DNA of 43,674 nucleotides, from contig JBIOJM010000045.1 in assembly GCA_044450785.1 (NCBI GenBank), positions 1 to 43,674 of the forward strand. Reading direction: 5' to 3'. The notes under the pieces were generated by a model. It was not told the DNA's origin and did not search any database. It saw only the letters and a program-made list of their open reading frames with translations. The translations under genes and the position numbers were made by a program. This document shows, one piece after another, positions 15,865 to 24,362 of the stretch (position 1 is the first letter of the stretch; the number at the start of each line of letters is the position of its first letter). This DNA comes from JBIOJM01 sp044450785 (GTDB taxonomy: Bacteria; Planctomycetota; Planctomycetia; Isosphaerales; Isosphaeraceae).

Positions 15865-16950
15865 TCACGAGAGCAATCCGTCCTCGCCGATCGCGATCGT
15901 CCGCTGAATCTCGTCCGTCTTGAATCCCAGCGCCATGGGCCGGGAAACCTGGGGCAGCACCGCCACATCGTAGAGTTCGCGCACCAATCCCTCCACCCGC
16001 AGCCAGTGGGCGACGTCGCCGCTGCGTAAGTCGATGATCAGCAAGCCGCAGCGGGCGTCCGCCGCGCGTTTGGCTAACTCCTCTTCCAGCGCCAGGCCGC
16101 CGAATGTCTTGTCGTCACGCGGCCGGGACAGTCCCACCACGGCGTAATCGCCGGCGAAGGCGAGACCACGCAAGTAGCCGGGGCAGAATGTCAGCGGCTC
16201 GAATCGCCCTCCGCCAGGATCGATGCTGCCGAAGTCGCCGGTGCCGGAATTGTGCAGCCAGAGCCGGCCCCGGTACAGCCGGGGCGAGTGCGGCATCGAC
16301 AGCCCGGTGGCGATCACGCGGCCTTCAGGGATCTCCAGCACGACGCCGCCACCCTGACGCCTGTCGCGCCAGCCGTCAACCACGTCGCTCGTACTCACTG
16401 CCGTGGCATAGCGCGGGCGACCTTCCGCCAGGGCCAGGCCGTTCAAGTGGCAGCGATCCTCCGCGGCCAGCTTGCTCAAAAACGGCGGCCGCCAGAGCGG
16501 CGTAAAGCTCGACCGCTCCGAAAGTGTGGCGATGCATCCAAAGCTTGTCGCGACGAACACGGGGCGGCCGGTGGCGTCGATGGCGACGTCGTGGATATCG
16601 AGGTCGCCGGTGGTGTTGCCCATCTTCGGCACATAGAGCCGATCGTGCCCCTGGTAGAGCTCACCAGGCCGGAGCAGGTTCTCGAAACGCCAGAGTTGGT
16701 AGAGCGTGCTCAGCCAGAGGGTCTGGCCATTGGCCCACAGGCCCATGGCGCGGTTGAACGTGCGCTCGAAAACGGCCAGTCGCCCTTCCGGATGACGCCC
16801 AAGAAGGAAGAGCTTGCCCGTCTGATAGGTCGTGAACGCCAGGCTGACCTGCTGCTCAGCCAGCCAGGTTGACAGGTGCGGCGAGCCGGTCACTTCGACC
16901 CAGGGTTCGTTCTTGACGCCGGCTGCGGAAGAAGGCGCATCGCTCATCAT
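15865..16950 (-). CDS. TIGR03032 family protein
   Basis: The 361-residue product matches the TIGR03032 (DUF4915-type) family in length and phrasing: AEQQVSLAFTTYQTGKLFLLG, FNRAMGLW, GDLDIHDVAIDATGRPVFV, CHLNGLAL, and LPHSPRLY-like MPHSPRLYRGRLWLHNSGTG split across two blocks. The fold is predicted to be a beta-propeller-like repeat. The family has no established enzymatic function. ATG 16950 is preferred to TTG 16962 or ATG 16947, but no strong ribosome-binding site distinguishes them. It begins 29 bases after the giant FG-GAP gene on the same strand and is probably its operon partner. Confidence 0.85.
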   Translation of the reverse strand: MMSDAPSSAAGVKNEPWVEVTGSPHLSTWLAEQQVSLAFTTYQTGKLFLLGRHPEGRLAVFERTFNRAMGLWANGQTLWLSTLYQLWRFENLLRPGELYQGHDRLYVPKMGNTTGDLDIHDVAIDATGRPVFVATSFGCIATLSERSSFTPLWRPPFLSKLAAEDRCHLNGLALAEGRPRYATAVSTSDVVDGWRDRRQGGGVVLEIPEGRVIATGLSMPHSPRLYRGRLWLHNSGTGDFGSIDPGGGRFEPLTFCPGYLRGLAFAGDYAVVGLSRPRDDKTFGGLALEEELAKRAADARCGLLIIDLRSGDVAHWLRVEGLVRELYDVAVLPQVSRPMALGFKTDEIQRTIAIGEDGLLS

Positions 16951-16979
16951 TTGGGCTCGCAAGTGGGCAAATCAGCTCG

Positions 16980-19900
16980 CTATTCACCGTCGCGTCTCGC
17001 CTTCGCCGGGACCAGGTCATCGCGTTCTTCCGTTGTCCTGGAAACGTGTCCGAACATCGCCGGCTTGAGCAGCAGGGCGGCGAGCAGACCGGCCAAGGCC
17101 GTGAATCCAGCCACGATTCGAGCCGGCGGGGACGAGCGTGGAACACCAGGTTCGTCGAACCATGCATCCCCGAAGCGCGACTGAGCCACTCGATCATCCA
17201 GAAGCGGGTCCTGATTCGGGTCGGCCAGCATGGCCTCGGGGATGCCGCCTTCACCCGGGTCCTCCTTTTCCTGCGCGCGAACCGGTGGTTGGACAGGGAG
17301 ACGGCGATAAAAGAGGTCCTCGTTCCAAGGATCATGGGATCGACCGCGGTTCCCGACGAGGGGTGCTTCCTCCCAGCCGCGATAATCCCGCAAGGCCTCG
17401 TCGAGACCAATGACAAACCGCGTCAAGGGAGAGGTGTCGCCAAAGGGGTGCTGGGTCGAGAGCCAGGGCATGCGTCCCTCGCCATTGCCGGCTTCCTCCC
17501 CGGTGTCGGACCCAAAGTCGAGAATGGGCACGCTCAGGTAGGTGTTGCCCGCGACCGAAACAAGGACGGCATCGCCGGTTTCCTTGGTGGAGCCGTTGCC
17601 AAGCGATGAGAAACTGCCGAGGGACAACCCCGCCGCCCCGGTGGCGGTCGCGGACAGCGATCCCGAGCTTGTCGAGGCTGAAGACGTGCTCGCACTGACC
17701 GCCGTTGTGGACGCACTCGCGGCGTTCGTGGACGCCGTCAAGATGACGAACTGCGATCCCGTGACAGTCGCAGTCTGAAACGAATTGAAAGAAGGCGGCG
17801 ACGAGCCACCCACCGATGGGGTAACGCTCCCCGATGAGGCACCTCCCAGCGAGAACACGGAAATGGTGTCGGAGCCCTGGCTGCTGACCAGGACATCGAA
17901 GAGCCCGTTCGGCTTGTCCACCACCTCGATCGCACTTGGCAGCGCGGGAGTCTCTCCCTCTGGAAGCAGTTCCGACGCCACGCTCAAGCCGTTGCCTCGA
18001 GGGACCAAGATATCGACGATCCCGTCGGCCAAGGCCACCACGACTTGTCCCGTCGCGAGCGCCTGCGCGGCCAGCACCTGCTCACCGGAGAAGACCACGC
18101 CGCCGCCGCCGCTCAGGTTCATGAGGTCGAACCGAACCAGGTTTCCTCCGGCCGTCACCGAATAACCCAGACCGCTGTCGCCGACGAAGGTGGGGGGCTG
18201 CACCAGCGCGCTGCCCAGGTTGAACAGCGTCCGCGGCTGCTGGTCATTGAAGAAGCCGCGACCGACCCCAGGCAGCTCGGTGACGGTGCCGCTGCCGCCG
18301 TTGAAGACGGCGAGGTCCGGGATGCCGCTCGCGCCGAGATCCTGGACGGCCACCGCGATGGGGCCGTCGCCCCCGGACTTGAGGCGCGGCCCCAGAATGC
18401 CCACCCAATCGCCGTTGGCGGCGTGGGAGCCGAAAATCACGGAGACGTCGTTGCTGCCTTGGTTGGCGATCAGCATGTCCGGTATGCCGTCGCCGTTGAT
18501 GTCGGCGACCGTGACGCTCGCCGGGGCGGTGCCGACGAAGTAGCTCTCCACCGTCGGTGCGAACGTGGGCGCGCCGTTGTTGATCGACGTGGTGCGATAA
18601 ACCTCCACCGAGTTGCTGCCCGTGCTCACGACGATGGCGTCGGGCAAGGTCGCCCCCCTGTCGAGGAACGCCCACTGCACGTCGCCAGGCGCGAGCTGCG
18701 CGGACGACGACGACGAGGTAGCGCCCAGCGTCTCCACGGGCGAGTACTGGTTGCCGTTGCCCGAGGGCGCCTGCACGGTCACGCGGTTGTTCTGCTGGTC
18801 GCCGACCAGTACCCCGGCCTGACCCGGGCCCAGCAGGTCCGGCACGACCGACAGCGAAACGCGACTACCCTGGATCTGAAACGTCCCGTCCCCCTTGCCG
18901 TCCAGGATCAATACGTCGCCAAAGCCGTTGCCCACCAGCAGATCGACCAGCCCAGGTCCGTTGCCCTGCACCAACGATAGACCGGTGGCCTCTTCGCCGA
19001 CCGAAATGCTAAACGTGTGGCGGAAGCTACCATTCCCGTTCCCGGTATAGATCCAGACCTCCCCAGTGTCCTCCATCAGTACGGCCAGGTCGAGCTTGCC
19101 GTCGCGGTTGAAGTCGCCCGCCACGATCGCGCCGGGGCGGCTGTTGATGCTGGAACCGTCGCTGGTCGATGTGGTCAGGCCAAGCGCCGGGTTACCGAAG
19201 CCGCCGGCGCCGTCGTCGGCCAGCACGGTGAAGCTGTGCGCGTCTTGATTGACGACCACGATATCGTCGCGGCCGTCGCCGGTGAAATCTCCCGCGACCA
19301 GGCTGACCGTCTGCGCGAAGGAGCTGACGGCCGGTCTGGTAGAGGTCGTGCTCAGGCCGTAGAGGCCCGTGCTCGCGCGGAATCGCAGCGACTGGCTGAA
19401 CGAGTGCGCCGGATCGTTGAGCAGGACGGTCACGTCGCCCGATGCCTGGTCGCTCACGACGACGTCGGGCAGGCCGTCCCCGTTGACGTCGCCCACCGCG
19501 ATGTCCGACGGCGCGACGCCGGTGGGCACGGTCACGGGCGCCGCGAACCCCCCGGTCGATGTCTGCAGCGCGATCGTGACACTGTCGTCGAGCGCGTTGG
19601 CGGCGATCAAGTCGTCGAGCCCGCTGTTCGTCAGTAGGGCGGCAGTGAGGCCGGTGGGCAGGGCCGTGGTCGAGAACGCAACGCGGCGGGAGACATTGCC
19701 GTTCTCGCTGACGGTGTAAATCGAGACCGTGAAGACAAATTGACTGGAGGAGAGCGAGGGATCGAAGTGAGCGTCGGCGGCTGCGATCGCGAACTGAGAC
19801 CCGATGCGCAGGATCGTGATGGCGCGCGCGGGCCGCCCGGGGTTAAGGATCTCGGGCGGGGCAAAGGTACTGGCGGAGCCGGGCAGTCCCGCGCGGAAGA

Positions 19901-22900
19901 GGATGTTGCCCGACCGGTCCAGGACGACGCTGTCGGCGATGCCGTCACCGTTGAAATCGGCCAGAAACGGCGTATCGGTGACACCGACGCCGCTGCCGGC
20001 CGCTGCCGGCTCGAAGGTGCCGTCACCCTTGCCCAGGAGCACCCCGGTTGCACTGTCGTGGTTGCTGACGGTGACGAGGTCGGGCCGGCCGTCGCCGTTG
20101 ACGTCGGCCACGACAGTCTGGACCGGCGAAAGGTCGGTGGCGAAGGTCTGCTGCTTGCCGAAGGTTCCGTCGCCGTTGTTCAGCAGGACGCTGACGCTGT
20201 CGCCGCCGTAGTTGGTGGCGACGATGTCGGGCTTGCCGTCGCCGTTCAAGCCGGCCACGGCCACCGAATAGGGTCGGGAGCCGACGGCGTAGGTTTGCTG
20301 GGGTCGGAATGTGCCGTTGCCGTTGCCCACGAGCACGCTGACGGTGTTGCTCGCCGCGTTGGCGGTGATGATGTCGGGCACGCCGTCGCCGTTTATATCA
20401 GCCACGGCCACCGAGAACGGCTGCCGGCCGGTGGGGAAGGTCATTTGCGGCGCGAAATTCACGTGGTCGTTGCGTCCGCCCAGGTTCAAGAGCACGCTCA
20501 CCGTGTCGCTGGCCGAGTTGGCGACGATGATGTCGGGCTTGCCGTCGCCGTTCAAGTCGGCCACCACCAGCGAGTACGGCTTTTGTCCGACCGGGAAGAC
20601 CTCCTGGGGCAGGAAGGTGCCGTCGCCGTTGCCCACGAGCACGCTGACGGTGTCGTCGTTGTAGTTGGCGACGACCAGGTCCGGGATGCCGTCGCCGGTC
20701 AGGTCGGCCACCGCGACGGCACGCGGACTGCGGCCCACCGGAAACGTCTGCTGCACGCTGAAGGTTCCGTCGCCGTTGCCCAGGAGCACGCTCACCGTGT
20801 TGCCGTCGGAATTGGTCGTCACCAGGTCGGGCCGGCCGTCACCGTTCAAGTCCGCCACCGCCACCGAAGTCGGTGCGGGACCGACCGAGACGGTCTCGCC
20901 CGGCCCGAAGGTGCCGTCGCCGTTGCCGAGCTGCACCGTCACCGTGTTCTTCAATACGCTGGTCGTGATGACGTCGAGACTGCCGTCGCCCGTCAAGTCG
21001 GCCACCGCCGCCGAATAGCGGTTCTTGCCCGCGCCCAGCGTGATCGGGGCCTGGAACGTGCCGTCGCCGTTGCCTTGCAGAACGGTGACGGTGCTGGCAT
21101 TGCGGTTCCCGACCACCAGGTCCCGCTTGCCGTCGCCGTTCAAATCCGCCACGGCGACCGAGGCTGGCCCGCTGCCGGCGGGGAACGTCTCTTGGGTCCG
21201 GAACGTGCCGTTGCCGTTGCCCAGGAGCACGCTCACCGTGTCGCTGCCGTAATTGGCGGTGACGATGTCGGGGATGCCGTCGCCGTTCAAGTCCGCCACT
21301 TGCACCTCGTTGGGGGCCTTTCCCACCGGATACGTCTCGGGCGGCCCGAAATTGCCGTTGCCCTGGTTCAAGAGCACGCTGACCTCGTTGTCGCGGTAAT
21401 CGGACGTGACGATGTCGGGCTTGCCGTCGCCCGCTAAATCCGCCACCGCCAGCCCGTAGGGCCGCGAGCCGACCGGGAATTCCCGCGTGGGTTGAAATGT
21501 ACCGTCGCCGTTGCCCAGGAGCACGTCCACCACCGTGGCGCTGAAGTGGCTGACCACCAGGTCGGGAATGCCGTTGCCGGTGAGGTCGTCCACCACGACC
21601 TCGTAGGGACCTGACGCGACTGGGTAGGCTTTCATGGCCTGGAAGGTGCCGTTGCCATTGCCGAGCAGCACGCCCACCGTGTTGTCGTTCTTGTTGGTGA
21701 CGACGAGGTCGGGGATGCCGTCGCCGGTGAGGTCGGCCACCTTGACGTCATAGGGATCGCTGCCGACAGGAATGTCCTGGTAGGGCTCGAAGGTGCCATC
21801 GCCTTTCCCCAAAAGCACACTCACGCTGGCGCCTTCGTAATTGGCGGTGACGATGTCGGGGATGCCGTCGCCGGTGAGGTCGGCCACCGCCACCGAAAAC
21901 GGGCCCGTTCCAGTGGCATAGGTCTCCTTCGTCTGGAAGGAGCCGTCGCGGTTGCCCAGCAGCACGCTCACACTGTTGTCGGGCCTGTTGGCGGTGACGA
22001 TGTCGGGGATGCCGTCGCCGGTGAGATCGGCCACCACGACCTGGAAAGGGGCCAAGGGGGCGGCGGGGGCGGACTGTTGGGCCCCGAAGGAAAAGGTGCC
22101 GTCGCCCTTGCCCAGCAGCACGGTCGTCGTGTCGTCGCCCAGATTGGCGGTGACGATGTCAACCTGCCCATCGCCGGTGAAGTCCCCCACCGCGACCGCA
22201 CGTGGGGTTCTTCCGGTCGGGAAGGTTTCCTGGGGCCCGAAGGTGCCGTCGCCGTTGCCCAGCAGCACGCTCACCGTGTTGCCGCCCCGGTCGGACGTGA
22301 CGATGTCGGGGATGCCGTCGCCGTTGAACTCCGCAATCGCCAGCGAATAGGGATTCAAGCCGGCGGGATAGACTTTCTGGGGCCCGAAGGTGCCGTCGCC
22401 ATTGCCCAGCAGCACGCTCACGGTGTCGTCGACGGCGTTGTCGACGACGAGGTCGGGCTTGCCGTCGCCGTTCAAGTCCACCACCGACACCTGATAGGCG
22501 CCTTTTCCGGCGGGGAAGGTGTGCTCAGGCCCGAAGGTGCCATTGCCATTGCCCAGTCGTACAGCCACGTTCCCGGCAGCGTAGTCTGGGTAGATCAGGT
22601 CGGGGATGCCGTCGCCGGTGAGGTCGGCCACCGTCACCGGCGACGGGCCAGCGAATCCCGGGCCCTGGCCGACGGGGTAGATTTGCGGGGCCTGGAAGGT
22701 GCCGTTGCCGTTGCCCAGCAGCACCCATATCGTGTCGGCGGCGTAGTTATCGACGACCAGGTCGGGGATGCCGTCGCCGGTGAGGTCGGCCACCGTCACC
22801 GCCGACGGGCGGGTGCCGACGGGGATGACAATCTGGGGCTGGAAGGTGCCGTCACCGTTGCCCAGCAGTATACTCACCGTGTTGGCGCCCTTGTTGGCGG

Positions 22901-24359
22901 TGAGGATATCGAGCTTGCCGTCGTTGGTGACGTCCGCCAGCGTGACCCGCCACACCCGCTGTCCAATGGCGTAGGTCTTCGGGGGCACGAAGGTGCCGTC
23001 GCCGGTGCCCAGAAACACACTCACCGTGTCGTCGATCCGGTTGGCGGTGACGATGTCGAGGATGCCGTCGCCGGTCAAGTCCCCCACCGCCACCGAGGCG
23101 GTGCCCGCTCCGGAGGCAAGCGGGGCAAAAGGCAGACTGGTCTGGGTGAACGCCGTGGCGAGCCGGTAAGCACCCGCACCCGCTTGCCCCGAGACGGTCA
23201 GCAAGTATGTCCCCGGTTGGAGGGACTGGACGATCTGACCGCTGTCCGACTGGATCAGCACCTGGCCTGTCGGTCCGGACAGCGTCAGCCGGGGCTGCAG
23301 CGTGCCGCTGGTAGCCGCGACCTCCGCTGTCAGCTCCCCGTTGCCCAGGGTGTTGCTGACCACGAACGACCAGGTGCTCACCTGGTCCGGGCCGAGCGTT
23401 CCAGTGGTTTCGGTGAACAGACCGGCATCGACCTGCGACAGGTTCGTCACGCCTGCGGGAACGCGGCTGACGACCGTGAGCGGTTCCCAGTCCGAGCCGC
23501 GATGGACGCCGCTCTTGTCATACAGGCCGGCCTCGGGCACCGCCGGGTCGGCAACGATGCGCAATCCGATGAACGCAGGGCCCGACGGCTGGCCGGCCGG
23601 CAGCGTCACGGTGAAGCCGGCCGGCGAGGAAAAACCCCAGCCCGGCCCGCCGGCCACGAGCTGGCCCTTCGAAAATGTCGCCAGCACCTTCGAAGAGCCG
23701 TCGAAAAGATTGCTGTCGGCCAGCAGGACCTGCACCTGGAAGTTGCCGGGGTCGGCGCCGCCACGGTCCTGGACCGTGAAGTTGACCGGGACCGTGTCGC
23801 CGGCCGCGGCCATGTCCACGCCCGTCCGGAAGGAACTACCTGTCAAATCCGGCTGGAGCGCCGCCAAGGTCGTGAATGTTACGTCCAGGGTATACAGCCC
23901 CGTCGTGCCACCAGGGACGCCGCTGTACACCACCGTCGGATCGTAGTTGTTGTTGGGGGCGCTGCTGACGCCGATGTAGTAGACGCCGGCGGTCGCCGCC
24001 TGGAAGGTCAGGTGCGGGTCGCCCCCCTGCTGGTTGTCGAGCGCCAGCGGCATGCCCTTCGCATCGAAAATACGCAGTAGGCTTGCCAGGCCGCTGCCGG
24101 CCTGCTGGGCATTGATGCTGGCGTCGAGCGTCTCGCCTCTTTGCAGCGTTGCGGAGTAGAGATCGACCTCGTCGGGAATGGACAGGACGTGCGACACCTG
24201 CGCATCGTTGAAAACGCCGAAGTGCAGCGGCACAGCCAGATCCAGCGGCGAGGCGGCGAGCAGGGTGCGCGGCTCGAGCCACTCCCCGTCCGGCAGTCGA
24301 TACGACCATCGGCGACGCGGTTGACCGCGCAAGCTCGCAAATCGGCCTCGAACACGCAT
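16980..24359 (-). CDS. Giant FG-GAP/VCBS-repeat surface protein with LEPR-XLL leader
   Basis: The 2459-residue product opens with a basic leader and the LEPR-XLL motif WLEPRTLLAA (about 27-36), which marks very large planctomycete envelope proteins. Next come a PPC-like beta-sandwich (about 55-150), a CARDB-like domain (about 168-300) and a second PPC-like unit (about 310-410). About 21 nearly uniform 49-residue FG-GAP/VCBS repeats follow (about 420-1450), each carrying the calcium-binding-type DLTGDGIPD and LLGNGDGTF motifs. Six or more divergent units extend to about 2200. A Ser/Thr/Ala-rich stretch (about 2205-2260), one membrane segment (about 2416-2434) and a charged tail end it. FG-GAP arrays form propellers used in adhesion. 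It is probably anchored to the cell surface by its C-terminal membrane helix. It starts 3 bases after the kinase-TPR stop. Confidence 0.85.
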   Translation of the reverse strand: MRVRGRFASLRGQPRRRWSYRLPDGEWLEPRTLLAASPLDLAVPLHFGVFNDAQVSHVLSIPDEVDLYSATLQRGETLDASINAQQAGSGLASLLRIFDAKGMPLALDNQQGGDPHLTFQAATAGVYYIGVSSAPNNNYDPTVVYSGVPGGTTGLYTLDVTFTTLAALQPDLTGSSFRTGVDMAAAGDTVPVNFTVQDRGGADPGNFQVQVLLADSNLFDGSSKVLATFSKGQLVAGGPGWGFSSPAGFTVTLPAGQPSGPAFIGLRIVADPAVPEAGLYDKSGVHRGSDWEPLTVVSRVPAGVTNLSQVDAGLFTETTGTLGPDQVSTWSFVVSNTLGNGELTAEVAATSGTLQPRLTLSGPTGQVLIQSDSGQIVQSLQPGTYLLTVSGQAGAGAYRLATAFTQTSLPFAPLASGAGTASVAVGDLTGDGILDIVTANRIDDTVSVFLGTGDGTFVPPKTYAIGQRVWRVTLADVTNDGKLDILTANKGANTVSILLGNGDGTFQPQIVIPVGTRPSAVTVADLTGDGIPDLVVDNYAADTIWVLLGNGNGTFQAPQIYPVGQGPGFAGPSPVTVADLTGDGIPDLIYPDYAAGNVAVRLGNGNGTFGPEHTFPAGKGAYQVSVVDLNGDGKPDLVVDNAVDDTVSVLLGNGDGTFGPQKVYPAGLNPYSLAIAEFNGDGIPDIVTSDRGGNTVSVLLGNGDGTFGPQETFPTGRTPRAVAVGDFTGDGQVDIVTANLGDDTTTVLLGKGDGTFSFGAQQSAPAAPLAPFQVVVADLTGDGIPDIVTANRPDNSVSVLLGNRDGSFQTKETYATGTGPFSVAVADLTGDGIPDIVTANYEGASVSVLLGKGDGTFEPYQDIPVGSDPYDVKVADLTGDGIPDLVVTNKNDNTVGVLLGNGNGTFQAMKAYPVASGPYEVVVDDLTGNGIPDLVVSHFSATVVDVLLGNGDGTFQPTREFPVGSRPYGLAVADLAGDGKPDIVTSDYRDNEVSVLLNQGNGNFGPPETYPVGKAPNEVQVADLNGDGIPDIVTANYGSDTVSVLLGNGNGTFRTQETFPAGSGPASVAVADLNGDGKRDLVVGNRNASTVTVLQGNGDGTFQAPITLGAGKNRYSAAVADLTGDGSLDVITTSVLKNTVTVQLGNGDGTFGPGETVSVGPAPTSVAVADLNGDGRPDLVTTNSDGNTVSVLLGNGDGTFSVQQTFPVGRSPRAVAVADLTGDGIPDLVVANYNDDTVSVLVGNGDGTFLPQEVFPVGQKPYSLVVADLNGDGKPDIIVANSASDTVSVLLNLGGRNDHVNFAPQMTFPTGRQPFSVAVADINGDGVPDIITANAASNTVSVLVGNGNGTFRPQQTYAVGSRPYSVAVAGLNGDGKPDIVATNYGGDSVSVLLNNGDGTFGKQQTFATDLSPVQTVVADVNGDGRPDLVTVSNHDSATGVLLGKGDGTFEPAAAGSGVGVTDTPFLADFNGDGIADSVVLDRSGNILFRAGLPGSASTFAPPEILNPGRPARAITILRIGSQFAIAAADAHFDPSLSSSQFVFTVSIYTVSENGNVSRRVAFSTTALPTGLTAALLTNSGLDDLIAANALDDSVTIALQTSTGGFAAPVTVPTGVAPSDIAVGDVNGDGLPDVVVSDQASGDVTVLLNDPAHSFSQSLRFRASTGLYGLSTTSTRPAVSSFAQTVSLVAGDFTGDGRDDIVVVNQDAHSFTVLADDGAGGFGNPALGLTTSTSDGSSINSRPGAIVAGDFNRDGKLDLAVLMEDTGEVWIYTGNGNGSFRHTFSISVGEEATGLSLVQGNGPGLVDLLVGNGFGDVLILDGKGDGTFQIQGSRVSLSVVPDLLGPGQAGVLVGDQQNNRVTVQAPSGNGNQYSPVETLGATSSSSSAQLAPGDVQWAFLDRGATLPDAIVVSTGSNSVEVYRTTSINNGAPTFAPTVESYFVGTAPASVTVADINGDGIPDMLIANQGSNDVSVIFGSHAANGDWVGILGPRLKSGGDGPIAVAVQDLGASGIPDLAVFNGGSGTVTELPGVGRGFFNDQQPRTLFNLGSALVQPPTFVGDSGLGYSVTAGGNLVRFDLMNLSGGGGVVFSGEQVLAAQALATGQVVVALADGIVDILVPRGNGLSVASELLPEGETPALPSAIEVVDKPNGLFDVLVSSQGSDTISVFSLGGASSGSVTPSVGGSSPPSFNSFQTATVTGSQFVILTASTNAASASTTAVSASTSSASTSSGSLSATATGAAGLSLGSFSSLGNGSTKETGDAVLVSVAGNTYLSVPILDFGSDTGEEAGNGEGRMPWLSTQHPFGDTSPLTRFVIGLDEALRDYRGWEEAPLVGNRGRSHDPWNEDLFYRRLPVQPPVRAQEKEDPGEGGIPEAMLADPNQDPLLDDRVAQSRFGDAWFDEPGVPRSSPPARIVAGFTALAGLLAALLLKPAMFGHVSRTTEERDDLVPAKARRDGE
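20000..23110 (-). repeat. Tandem 147-base coding repeats (about 21 units)
   Basis: Units of about 147 bases, each encoding one 49-residue FG-GAP repeat, follow one another without spacers. Recurrent blocks on the plus strand are variants of GTGCCGTCGCCGTTGCC and GGGATGCCGTCGCC at near-constant spacing. A few units are longer (an insert GFAGPSP in unit 3; a longer loop in unit 18). Such arrays are prone to unit gain and loss, and to assembly collapse. Confidence 0.75.
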
Positions 24360-24362
24360 CGA

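Noticed and set aside
20000..23110. Regular repeats considered as a CRISPR array
   Set aside because: Units are 147 bases with no spacers, keep one reading frame and encode FG-GAP motifs. No cas gene is present.
19740..24080. Long plus-strand frames (565 and 667 codons) with periodic sequence
   Set aside because: Their periodicity is the mirror of the FG-GAP repeats on the minus strand.
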